7,305 bases of DNA from Anaerolineales bacterium (GTDB taxonomy: Bacteria > Chloroflexota > Anaerolineae > Anaerolineales > UBA4823): contig JALHTN010000644.1 of assembly GCA_022865865.1 (NCBI GenBank), forward strand, positions 1-7,305, in the 5' to 3' direction. The notes below the pieces were generated by a model. That model saw nothing but the letters and a program-made list of their open reading frames with translations. It did no database searches and was not told where the DNA came from. This document shows, piece by piece, positions 1 through 6,339 of the stretch; the first letter of the stretch is position 1, and each line of letters begins with the position of its first letter. The translations under genes were made by a program, and so were the position numbers.

Positions 1-577
1 ATGCATAGAAACAGGCAAGGTTGTAGGTAGATTGTCCCTGCCAGGTTGAAGAATCATCCAGGGCATGCATTTGGAGGGTGACCTCTTCCATCAGCTGGCT
101 GCCAAGGCCAGGGTCGCCGCGCTTACCGTAGGATAACGCGATATGCCAGGGCGGGTGGAAATAGCCATTATGGAGGGTGTGCTTCCAAAGGGATCGCCCG
201 TTCAACCAGGGATAACGCTGGGGGTCTATTAGATCTTCTTCATTGATGAATTGAATTTGCTCAACCAGCTGGCTGTAGGTAAGTTCAAGGTAATCAAGCG
301 CTTCAGACCAAGAATCATCCCTGTGGCGTAGAAACAGTTCTTCATTGACCGCATCCCAATCGTCATATGCGGGTGGGATCTGATCTGCCTGGAAAGCCCG
401 AAACCGTTCGCACATAATCCCTTTCCAGGCTGCGATATGAATGATTTCGTCTTTTATTGACCATTCCTGAGATGTGCCGCTTAATGCGCGTTCCTCATCA
501 GTGATTTCAGAGATAAAAGACAGTTCAATCTGATGCGCTCTGGCAATTAACGTTAGGAGCTGTTTCTTTTTGTCCAC
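1..577 (-). CDS. ClbS/DfsB-type DinB-like four-helix protein with start of a TPR-like C-terminal module (partial, runs off left edge)
   Basis: The reading frame is open from a GTG at 577 to the left edge, giving 192 residues without a stop. GTG is the only plausible start: an in-frame TAA lies at 592-590 just upstream, AGGA sits 9 bases before the GTG, and the next ATG would fall near residue 55. Residues 1-150 match the ClbS/DfsB (DUF1706) branch of the DinB-like superfamily: an N-terminal helix, a WSIKDEIIHIAAW segment with candidate metal ligand His47, and an HPPWH motif giving His141 and His145. The family is a four-helix bundle; ClbS of this family hydrolyses the colibactin cyclopropane, but most members have no known substrate. 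From about residue 165 the sequence changes to a WQGQSTYNLACFYA stretch typical of TPR-like repeats, which suggests a fused protein-interaction module continuing outside the window. It lies 235 bases downstream of another DinB-type gene, codirectional. Family call is firm; the fusion is probable. Confidence 0.85.
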   Translation of the reverse strand, partial: MDKKKQLLTLIARAHQIELSFISEITDEERALSGTSQEWSIKDEIIHIAAWKGIMCERFRAFQADQIPPAYDDWDAVNEELFLRHRDDSWSEALDYLELTYSQLVEQIQFINEEDLIDPQRYPWLNGRSLWKHTLHNGYFHPPWHIALSYGKRGDPGLGSQLMEEVTLQMHALDDSSTWQGQSTYNLACFYA

Positions 578-586
578 AAGAGTATT

Positions 587-590
587 TCCT
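587..590 (-). promoter_or_regulatory. Ribosome binding site deciding the GTG start at 577
   Basis: AGGA on the minus strand, 9 bases before the GTG. With the in-frame TAA at 592-590 it fixes the start of the left-edge ClbS/DfsB-type gene. Confidence 0.6.
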
Positions 591-812
591 TAGATCAAGA
601 ATGAGATCTGAAATCAGTAATTTGGCATTCACGAGGATGTATTTCCAGTTGACAGTTGCACACCCACAGGCAGTATGTCCACCAGGTCAGGTGCAATGTT
701 TGATTAATAATAATCCCGACTTCTATTCCGTGATTTTTTGGGGGCTACTCACACATCTTACCGAATTATATACTTAATGTCCACTTTTCCCTTATCAAAG
801 AAATAATGGCAA

Positions 813-1676
813 TCAGTGAGCAAGGATGCTCCCGATTTCACCTGTTCGCTCATCTATGCGCGCCGCCGATTCACTCAGCAGGTCGCGGTAGTCTTTCCCT
901 GTTCCGATCAGCGCTCCTTCCACCTGCGCTAGTGCTGTATAAATCAGCCGCAGTAATCGCCGGGATTCGTTTGGCACATACCCGATCGCTTGGAGCGTTT
1001 TCTCGATTTGGATGGTGTGCTGGCGCATATGTGAATCGAAACGATGAAGCCGGAATCTCAAACTATAAAACTCCTGCTCCCAAAATTTGGAGGCTTTCTC
1101 TATCTCAGATGCATCTATCAAAGAAAACTCTGTCAGTATTCGCGCGTGCAGATCGCCGTGGAAGGACTGCAAACCAGGCAAAGGCTCTTTCATCTTTGCG
1201 TCAAGTTCACTTGCCTCCATTCCGAAGATGCCTAACCAGGTTTCATCATCGATATCAACCAGAGGGTTTTCTCCCTGGTGATATCGATCAAGCGCGAACT
1301 TTATAGTCACGTAGAACCCCATATCGGCTCCCACAATATGCACCAAAACCCTGCGCACCGGCCACTCTCCCTCCGCAGGAGGCAATTCGAAGTACCGGCT
1401 TTCCAGGCCTAGCAACACAGCCTGCAGATCCATGTATGCAGAATGATATTGGGCGAGAATGCTCTGGGCTTCTGATAACGGCATCCCTGAGGCAGCCCGA
1501 GAGCGACTTATTTTAATGGATAGCTGGCGAAGGTCTTCGTAAGTGCGGAAATAGGCAAAACGAACACCTTCGGATTTATACGAACCCCAAACCCAATCCA
1601 CCTCCAAATCAGCATCGGGGAGATCCTGGACAAGTTCGGAAAGGCGATAAATCGATCTTGATACAGGATTGATCAT
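813..1676 (-). CDS. DinB-superfamily (DinB_2-like) protein with N- and C-terminal extensions
   Basis: 287 residues from the ATG at 1676. An in-frame TTG at 1733 would add 19 residues rich in Lys and Arg but has no ribosome binding site, whereas AGGAG lies 10 bases before the ATG. The core DinB bundle covers about residues 68-235. It holds EWPVRRVLVHIVGAD with His113, and HRFDSHMRQHTIQ with His216 and His220, the spacing expected of the DinB metal triad (one His on helix 2, then HxxxH). DinB-fold proteins are cytosolic, bind Zn or Ni, and include thiol transferases and hydrolases; no substrate can be read here. About 65 residues precede the bundle (a Trp/Tyr/Phe-rich VDWVWGSYKSEGVRFAYF segment) and about 60 helical residues follow it, making it much longer than the usual 150-180 residues. 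It is codirectional with the metallo-hydrolase 114 bases upstream. No signal peptide or membrane segment is seen. Confidence 0.85.
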   Translation of the reverse strand: MINPVSRSIYRLSELVQDLPDADLEVDWVWGSYKSEGVRFAYFRTYEDLRQLSIKISRSRAASGMPLSEAQSILAQYHSAYMDLQAVLLGLESRYFELPPAEGEWPVRRVLVHIVGADMGFYVTIKFALDRYHQGENPLVDIDDETWLGIFGMEASELDAKMKEPLPGLQSFHGDLHARILTEFSLIDASEIEKASKFWEQEFYSLRFRLHRFDSHMRQHTIQIEKTLQAIGYVPNESRRLLRLIYTALAQVEGALIGTGKDYRDLLSESAARIDERTGEIGSILAH

Positions 1677-1686
1677 CTTTTCTTTT

Positions 1687-1691
1687 CTCCT
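1687..1691 (-). promoter_or_regulatory. Ribosome binding site deciding the ATG start at 1676
   Basis: AGGAG on the minus strand, 10 bases before the ATG at 1676 across an A-rich spacer. No comparable motif precedes the in-frame TTG at 1733, so the shorter protein is preferred. Confidence 0.6.
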
Positions 1692-1790
1692 GTCTGGATA
1701 TATTGGATATTTTGTCTTAAATGCAAACCCCAATTGGCAAAGTAAACCACTACACCCCTTCTCCGCAATCTGGACCCCTCAGCTGGTTTG

Positions 1791-2612
1791 TTATTTCGTA
1801 TAAGATCCAGGGTCATCAGCTTTTCTACTCTTCACCATTTTCTCAAAACTGTAGATATCGTGCGAACTGAACATATTGATTTCATCAGCGTGGTCCTGGA
1901 TTAATGCGCGCAGCTTGGGGACATGTGGTCCTATCAACCTGCGTGAAAGCCAACCAGGAATATTATTCATGCGCTGCAGATCAGCCGGATAACCGTGTGG
2001 GTCCACATCCCTTTGGAAAGGTGAAGCTGCATCACCACAGTTGAACAGCCACCCTTGTTCGCTGGCTATCGCTACACCACAATGGCCGCGTGTGTGACCT
2101 GGAAGGAGGATCAAGTAAATACTGGGCGAATTTCCCGCCAGAATTCTCAAGCTGGGGAACCCAAACCACTCTCCATCGACCCGATCATGCAGAACCCAAT
2201 TTGGGTTATGTGCCCAATGGGCAGAGTCACAACCTCGCTCAACGAGTCCCCTTGGAGACATAGCAGATTCGAATTCCCCTTTGAAAACATGAATTTTCGC
2301 CTGCGGAAAATCACGCATGCCTCCGGCATGGTCTAGATGAAGATGTGTAAATACGATATGTTTGACGTCCTGTTGTGAATACCCCAAGGCTCGAATTTGA
2401 TGTAACGCGGTTTCCTCAACATCGCAGGGTACGCCCATCAGCCATAAAAATCCAGACATCATGCGGCTCGGTTTCAAGTAATCCTGAACCCCAAAACCCG
2501 TATCCACCAACACCAGACCATCATCCGTCTCAACCAGCAAACAATAGACTATGCTTTGTAGGTGTGGATAGCGGGGAGATAATGACCCGCAATTCAAATG
2601 GTGGATTTTCAT
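1791..2612 (-). CDS. Metallo-beta-lactamase-fold hydrolase, AHL-lactonase-like metal site
   Basis: 273 residues from the ATG at 2612. A second in-frame ATG at 2618 is possible, but the GAGAG at 2624-2620 is correctly spaced (7 bases) only for the inner one, which also gives the MKIHHLNCG opening I recognise in this family. The complete dinuclear metal site is visible: HLHLDH at 90-95 (HxHxDH), His173 in LPGHTRGH, Asp194 in NCGDAA, and His251 in SSHD. DTGFG at about 37-41 is the usual beta-strand turn. This ligand set is shared by N-acyl homoserine lactonases of the AiiA/AttM type and by many other lactonases and esterases, so a soluble hydrolase of a lactone or ester is the best guess. Quorum quenching is possible but not shown. 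It sits 55-61 bases downstream of the VOC gene, close enough to be co-transcribed. No signal peptide is seen. Confidence 0.9.
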   Translation of the reverse strand: MKIHHLNCGSLSPRYPHLQSIVYCLLVETDDGLVLVDTGFGVQDYLKPSRMMSGFLWLMGVPCDVEETALHQIRALGYSQQDVKHIVFTHLHLDHAGGMRDFPQAKIHVFKGEFESAMSPRGLVERGCDSAHWAHNPNWVLHDRVDGEWFGFPSLRILAGNSPSIYLILLPGHTRGHCGVAIASEQGWLFNCGDAASPFQRDVDPHGYPADLQRMNNIPGWLSRRLIGPHVPKLRALIQDHADEINMFSSHDIYSFEKMVKSRKADDPGSYTK

Positions 2613-2673
2613 AAACATTCTCTCACTTTAGCTGCAAATATAACGAATCCACTTCCACGAGATGGCATATAGA

Positions 2674-3057
2674 TCAAACCGGGTTGGCTCCACGCCGGGA
2701 AATCCCAAACAGGTTTCCATCTGGATCGTAGAGCGCGGCGAGAACCGCACCCCAGGGTTTTTTGGTCGGTGGATATTTGCCCTTCGCGCCAAACTCCCCG
2801 AAGCGTTTGAAGGTCGCTTCAATATCATCAACTTCGAACCAGAGAGAAACAACACCAGAAGGCGCAGGTGCACCCTCTACCTGGTCAAATCCGAAATACA
2901 GGTTGGGGAGCGGAAATCCCAAGTGGTCAGCGCCTGCTGCTGCAGATTCCCTCAATTCCAAGCCGTGCGCATAAAAATCTGCCATGGTTTTCAAATGACC
3001 TGTTTGGATGATCACGGTTTGCAAAATCGCGTCCGTGCTGTTAATTGGTTTATTCAT
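2674..3057 (-). CDS. VOC (glyoxalase/bleomycin-resistance) family protein
   Basis: 127 residues from the ATG at 3057, the standard single-chain VOC length. The frame extends to a GTG at 3111, but that start has no ribosome binding site while AGGGG lies 7 bases before the ATG. Two beta-alpha-beta-beta-beta modules can be followed: the first begins ILQTVIIQTG and contains FYAHGLEL (28-35); the second begins SLWFEVDDIEATF (71-83) and ends in the hallmark DPDGNLFGIS (111-120). The metal-ligand positions look unusual: Gln13 stands where many members have His, Trp73 lies near the second His position, and Gly118 replaces the Glu that normally follows DPDGN. A classical glyoxalase-type metal site is therefore unlikely, and a binding or sequestration role, or a metal-free variant, fits better. 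The substrate cannot be assigned. It is codirectional with the hydrolase 55-61 bases downstream. Confidence 0.88.
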   Translation of the reverse strand: MNKPINSTDAILQTVIIQTGHLKTMADFYAHGLELRESAAAGADHLGFPLPNLYFGFDQVEGAPAPSGVVSLWFEVDDIEATFKRFGEFGAKGKYPPTKKPWGAVLAALYDPDGNLFGISRRGANPV

Positions 3058-3064
3058 TCTTGGG

Positions 3065-3069
3065 CCCCT
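3065..3069 (-). promoter_or_regulatory. Ribosome binding site deciding the ATG start at 3057
   Basis: AGGGG on the minus strand, 7 bases before the ATG. It supports the 127-residue VOC protein over the longer GTG-initiated frame. Confidence 0.5.
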
Positions 3070-3079
3070 AACCAGCTTA

Positions 3080-3316
3080 CTATACAGAGAATTTCTTGAA
3101 TAGTACCCCACTTTTTGTATTCTTGTGGATTAGCTGCCAGCGAACAACTGCATGCGGTTCATTATCCAGGATCTGGTTAGCAAGATGGTCTATTTCTACT
3201 TTCATTCGTTGATTATCCCAAGATTCGATTGCGGGTGATTATTCAACACGAGGCAGGGATTTATTGTTGTTCAGTTCTGATAAGCTTCCACCCTGGTTAA
3301 TACTCAAAACGATTCG
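3080..3316 (-). pseudogene. Probable decayed reading frame; the intact part is a 41-residue ORF at 3080-3205
   Basis: One minus-strand phase runs from 3316 to a TAG at 3082-3080 and is interrupted only once in 79 codons, by a TAA at 3241-3239; several stops would be expected in random sequence. The downstream part holds a 41-residue ORF starting at the ATG at 3205, with protein-like amphipathic character: DHLANQILDNEPHAVVRWQL. The upstream part reads as SINQGGSLSELNNNKSLPRVE. A change of TAA to CAA would join the two. The ATG has no good ribosome binding site, and the ORF stops 22 bases before the VOC start. I do not recognise the family. A loose resemblance of EPHAVVRW to the EPESPGVRY near the N-terminus of the toroid protein at 4512-5543 is noted but is too short to rely on. 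It could also be a short functional peptide or chance. Confidence 0.3.
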
Positions 3317-3336
3317 TCATTCTGAATATCCACTGA

Positions 3337-4209
3337 TCAGGCTCGCTTTCTGTAGGCTCGGGACACAGTCTCTTTAATGAAACCCAGCGAGTGATACATC
3401 TGCATTGCAGATTTGTTGTCAGTGTTGACCGTCAGAGTGATATTTTCAACAAACGTTTTTTCAACAGCCCAATCCACAGCTTGAGCCACCAAACCTCGTC
3501 CAATTCCCTTCCGCCGAAAACTCTGCTCAACGCCAACGAAATCAATGTAACCATCACGGGAGGCGGGACGCGCCTGGACAAAAATATACCCAACCAGCTT
3601 TCCGTCGATTAGATGAATCAACAAATACTTATCATCCTCCTCGGAGAGGTTAATTAACTGCTCTGCTGAATAGTATGTGTTGGGAAAAAGATCTGCGTGC
3701 AGAGCAGCCAACTGGGGGCTATACTCTTCATCAAATTCGACTGAATCAAAGGTCATTTTGCGCTTTCGCTGAGCGACATCCAAGACCAAAACAGCACCTT
3801 CTGCATGAACAGTAAAACCATGTCGCAGTGCGAATTCCTGGACCCGTGAATTCTGGAGGTGGCAATAAATCTCTTGATCGGCAATTTCAGGTGGCAGCGA
3901 ATCTAAGATCGCATCATACAGCTGGTCAGAGGTTATATTCCAATCCGGGTGATCGACCAGCGGACCAATGAGCCAGCTGCGCCTCAACTCCAAGTCTATT
4001 TCTATCCCAAATAAGCCAATAGCTTGCTCCTGATCATTGATTGCTACAAACCCATATCCTTCCGGAGGTTGGAGAGCGGAAAAATCATCCCTGATCTCCG
4101 GCTCAGTTTCTCCAAGATAGCTAATTTTATGGGTTAGATCCTGGTTGAGCCGTACGACGAAAGAGATTGCCTCACCAAGGTTTGATCCGTCAATCTTCCT
4201 AATCAACAT
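3337..4209 (-). CDS. Tandem GNAT N-acetyltransferase (degenerate N-terminal plus canonical C-terminal domain)
   Basis: 290 residues from the ATG at 4209, with GGAG 7 bases upstream. The C-terminal half (about 152-290) is a complete GNAT domain: motif A around 223-245 with the acetyl-CoA pyrophosphate loop RRKGIG (232-237), then ITLTVNTDNKSAMQMYHSLGF (257-277), the usual motif B helix ending in LGF. The N-terminal half (about 1-145) has the fold signature without the acetyl-CoA loop: AIGLFGIEI (63-71), a GPLVDHPDW segment (82-90), and SRVQEFALRHGF (121-132), which mirrors the C-terminal helix. The protein thus looks like a duplicated GNAT in which only the second domain is catalytic, as in mycothiol-synthase-like and other double-GNAT enzymes. 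It transfers acetyl from acetyl-CoA to an unknown amine in the cytosol. Its start overlaps by 11 bases the stop of the NTF2-like remnant, suggesting the two were once translationally coupled. Confidence 0.9.
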   Translation of the reverse strand: MLIRKIDGSNLGEAISFVVRLNQDLTHKISYLGETEPEIRDDFSALQPPEGYGFVAINDQEQAIGLFGIEIDLELRRSWLIGPLVDHPDWNITSDQLYDAILDSLPPEIADQEIYCHLQNSRVQEFALRHGFTVHAEGAVLVLDVAQRKRKMTFDSVEFDEEYSPQLAALHADLFPNTYYSAEQLINLSEEDDKYLLIHLIDGKLVGYIFVQARPASRDGYIDFVGVEQSFRRKGIGRGLVAQAVDWAVEKTFVENITLTVNTDNKSAMQMYHSLGFIKETVSRAYRKRA

Positions 4210-4494
4210 GATTCATCTCCCGGCAATGCGACCATTCCTTGTAATCGATGCACAAACCAGAATCATCGAATATGGCCACTTGAATTCCATCTAACTCGAA
4301 TGGATCCCCGGAATCAACCTGCCGAAATCTGCTCTGCCAATGGGCGATACCCTCGTTTCTCCGCACTGACATTATCCGATAGGAGAAACTGGTATCCCTT
4401 TGATGGCTTTACCTTGATTATTATTTCCAATCTACCTCTCCAGTGGAAATTTACCTGGGTGCTCTTATCCCAAGTTGATTGATTTAATCTGTCC
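4199..4494 (-). pseudogene. NTF2/SnoaL-like gene remnant (frameshifted, 5'-truncated)
   Basis: The gap between the toroid protein and the GNAT gene carries a recognisable NTF2-like C-terminus on the minus strand. The phase open from 4408 to a TAG at 4201-4199 reads TSFSYRIMSV, then GIAHWQSRF, then DPFELDGIQVAIFDDSGLC and YKEWSHCRE. These match the family pattern of a GxAHW strand, an (E)LDGI strand, an FDxxGxC turn and an REWWH-like end. The only ATG in this phase (4372) would give 57 residues, about half a domain. Upstream, a TAA at 4411-4409 blocks the phase and related sequence continues in other phases: TWDKSTQVNFHW (from 4475 leftward) and GQIKS (4494-4480), fitting the family's GREAIxxYW helix followed by a beta strand. 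At least two frameshifts are implied. The N-terminal portion of the domain is missing, since the toroid gene ends at 4512. Loss of function is likely; a short translated fragment cannot be excluded. Confidence 0.75.
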
Positions 4495-4511
4495 CGCTGA
4501 TATGGAGGCTG

Positions 4512-5543
4512 TCAATTGAGTAATGTATCATCCTGCGCAAACTTTAAGATCTTAAGCGCTCGAAAGGTTACCCACTTATTAGGCTGCCGCTTCTCCCCGA
4601 TATCCACCCAAGTCTTGCCAAGATAATTGTAATCCAATAACCATCTACCCAGATCATCTTGCTGCTGGCGAATCATGTCCAGGGCATTTTCCAAACGCTT
4701 GTCCCGCCCATAACCCAGGCCAACTAGAGCTTCCACATTCTGGAGCAGGTCCGTGACATAGAATACCGGGAAGCCAAATTTCCACCAGTTGCCGCTGGGT
4801 TTATCGTTCCACCCACAGGGGTAGGTAGCTTCTGCGGGATCAACACTGAAGAGGAAATCAACACCATGTTCTATGGCGCGCTCAATCAGGGGTGTACGCT
4901 GCTCCGCGGGTAATATGCTAAAGGCCAGCATAACCTTAACCCCGCCCCAGGCACAGGGGAGTTTGTTATTCGAACCACAGGCAAAGGTCGGTCCGCACTG
5001 GCTGGCATAAAAACGTTCTGGGGCCTGGCGTTCGCTGTTTGGAGCCAGTCCTTCCCCGGTGACCGTGCGCGCCATCCACTCGAATGCTTTTTCTAAACGA
5101 GGATCATCATATCCCAGCGCTAGAAATGTCCAACACAAATTACCTTGCAGGCAGTCGCATGTACCTGAAGGGGCTCCAGAAGCTGAAAACTGTCCTCCAC
5201 TGGCAAGTGCTTTTTCTAGCAGATAAGAACAGGCGCGCTCAATACGTTCGTCCGCCTGGGGGGAGGCTCCTAATTGCGCCAGCATTATCAATGACCAGAT
5301 CGAAGAGCGATACTTGGGGTTATATCCCGGTCCCGGCCGGGCCCAATAACCAGCATCTTCCATTTTATCCAGGATCCTGGCAACAGGACCACCAGTATGG
5401 GCAGCACTTTTAGCGGCCTGGAAATCAGCCTCTTCAGGTACCCTATCCAACAAATCACGCATCGCTAAGTAACGAACACCCGGTGACTCGGGCTCTAGCA
5501 ACCAGGTTAGTGGGTCGCCATTTAGTTGTTCTTTCCAGGACAT
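4512..5543 (-). CDS. Cys-rich alpha/alpha-toroid (prenyltransferase/squalene-cyclase-like) protein of unknown function
   Basis: 343 residues from the ATG at 5543, with a strong GGGAGG 5 bases upstream. It begins MSWKEQLNGDPLTWLLE and VRYLAMRDLLDR, typical of an uncharacterised family that databases often label prenyltransferase-like or, wrongly, nitrogen fixation protein NifH. Repeated helix pairs with W/G/A motifs suggest an alpha/alpha toroid: SSIWSLIMLAQLG (80-92), WTFLALGYDDPRLEKAFEW (138-156), GVKVMLAFSILP (201-212), FPVFYVTDLLQNVEALVGLGY (258-278), and a terminal DLGRW...NKWVTFRALKILK (297-334). Cysteines cluster at 129, 131, 137, 183, 189, 197 and 243, notably GTCDCLQGNLC and QCGPTFACG...PCAWGG. 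The acidic DxDD and DDxxD motifs of squalene-hopene cyclases and prenyl synthases are absent, so terpene cyclisation is not supported. The Cys groups may bind a metal. It follows the methyltransferase by 60 bases. No membrane segment is seen. Family call good, function unknown. Confidence 0.85.
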   Translation of the reverse strand: MSWKEQLNGDPLTWLLEPESPGVRYLAMRDLLDRVPEEADFQAAKSAAHTGGPVARILDKMEDAGYWARPGPGYNPKYRSSIWSLIMLAQLGASPQADERIERACSYLLEKALASGGQFSASGAPSGTCDCLQGNLCWTFLALGYDDPRLEKAFEWMARTVTGEGLAPNSERQAPERFYASQCGPTFACGSNNKLPCAWGGVKVMLAFSILPAEQRTPLIERAIEHGVDFLFSVDPAEATYPCGWNDKPSGNWWKFGFPVFYVTDLLQNVEALVGLGYGRDKRLENALDMIRQQQDDLGRWLLDYNYLGKTWVDIGEKRQPNKWVTFRALKILKFAQDDTLLN

Positions 5544-5548
5544 GCAAA

Positions 5549-5554
5549 CCTCCC
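5549..5554 (-). promoter_or_regulatory. Strong ribosome binding site of the toroid gene
   Basis: GGGAGG on the minus strand, 5 bases before the ATG at 5543. It is among the strongest Shine-Dalgarno matches in the window, comparable to the GGAGG at 6850-6854, and confirms the start. Confidence 0.65.
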
Positions 5555-5603
5555 TACAAACTACTTAGATCACCGGAGTGTTCTCCCTATAAAACAGCCG
5601 AAT

Positions 5604-6260
5604 TTATTGCTTGTTCGAAAACAGCAGCAGGTAGTGCATTAAATTTCCATACGTTTCCGCCAACACAAATCCAGCATCCTGGCACCAGGCTGTGACGGTT
5701 TTTCTTCGGGGGAAATCCGGATCAGGCAGGAATTCACCGATCGCCAATAAACCATCATCCTTCAGGACACGCCTGAACTCTGCCAGTGCGGACTTCTTAT
5801 CGGGGATTTCACCGAGAACCGCGATCATATATACACGATCAAAATAACTATGCGGATAAGGCAGATCATAAACAGAAGCCTGCTCCACGATAATATTAAT
5901 AATTGCCCGCTGCTCAATTTTCTGACCCAGCGACGAAACGATCGACTCTTGAATATCGATGGCATAAACTCGACCCTTATCCCCAACCTGCCTGCCTGCT
6001 TCAAGTGTGAATGTTCCTGGACCAGGTCCAATTTCAAGGATCGTCATACCCTGTTTAACATCCATCCATTCCACAATCTTTTCCGGCGGTTGAATACGGC
6101 GGCGAATGGGGTTGTCAATCAACCGTGCAACAAATGCGGGTATGGGGAACTGGTAGAAGCGGCGCACGATCCTCAACACCACCTCAACAAACAATATGTA
6201 GGCTAGCAGAACCAAGAAAACCCACTTGAAGATTGCTGTTACTACCTTAATGATAGACAT
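5604..6260 (-). CDS. Membrane-anchored class I SAM-dependent methyltransferase
   Basis: 218 residues from the ATG at 6260. The frame extends to a TTG at 6293, but neither start has a strong ribosome binding site (AGAGA lies 7 bases before the ATG), so ATG is preferred. Residues about 7-29 (VTAIFKWVFLVLLAYILFVEVVL) form one hydrophobic helix followed by the basic RIVRR, predicting an N-terminal membrane anchor with the catalytic domain in the cytosol. The Rossmann methyltransferase domain follows: ILEIGPGPGTFT (74-85) is the SAM-binding motif I, VYAIDIQES (98-106) carries the acidic residue for the SAM ribose, YDLPYPHSYFDRVYMIAVLGEI (131-152) is the motif II region, and FRRVLKDDGLLAIGEF (162-177) is the UbiE/Methyltransf_11-type post-motif. 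The substrate is unknown; the anchor suggests a lipid, quinone or other membrane-associated acceptor. It lies between a ClbS-type gene (79 bases upstream) and the toroid gene (60 bases downstream). Confidence 0.88.
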   Translation of the reverse strand: MSIIKVVTAIFKWVFLVLLAYILFVEVVLRIVRRFYQFPIPAFVARLIDNPIRRRIQPPEKIVEWMDVKQGMTILEIGPGPGTFTLEAGRQVGDKGRVYAIDIQESIVSSLGQKIEQRAIINIIVEQASVYDLPYPHSYFDRVYMIAVLGEIPDKKSALAEFRRVLKDDGLLAIGEFLPDPDFPRRKTVTAWCQDAGFVLAETYGNLMHYLLLFSNKQ

Positions 6261-6339
6261 ATCGAATTCTCTAGCATGAGGTAAGTTGCCCAATACCGAA
6301 TCTGTTCGCCTGCATCATTTTTCATCTGAACTAACCACC

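Noticed and set aside
681..694. CACC...GGTG short inverted repeat
   Set aside because: Four-base arms around a six-base loop are expected by chance and are not followed by a T tract.
578..812. Gap holding an isolated TATAAT (minus strand, 770-765) and short open frames
   Set aside because: There is no -35 box at proper spacing, the hexamer lies about 190 bases from the GTG start, and the open frames are short with no recognisable motif. I see no gene, hairpin terminator or RNA here.
806..1306. Plus-strand open frame of 166 codons opposite the DinB_2-like gene
   Set aside because: It lies antisense to a gene with clear family motifs, its translation has no recognisable domain, and it has no ribosome binding site of note.
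2662..3099. Plus-strand open frame of 145 codons opposite the VOC gene
   Set aside because: It mirrors the VOC reading frame almost exactly; the minus strand carries the DPDGN and VDD hallmarks, so this is a shadow.
4300..4482. Plus-strand open frame of 60 codons in the gap before the GNAT gene
   Set aside because: The same bases encode NTF2-like sequence on the minus strand, which explains the openness better.
6242..6325. 27-codon minus-strand ORF overlapping the methyltransferase start (MKNDAGEQIRYW...)
   Set aside because: It has no ribosome binding site and is short enough to arise by chance; a translationally coupled leader peptide is possible but unsupported.
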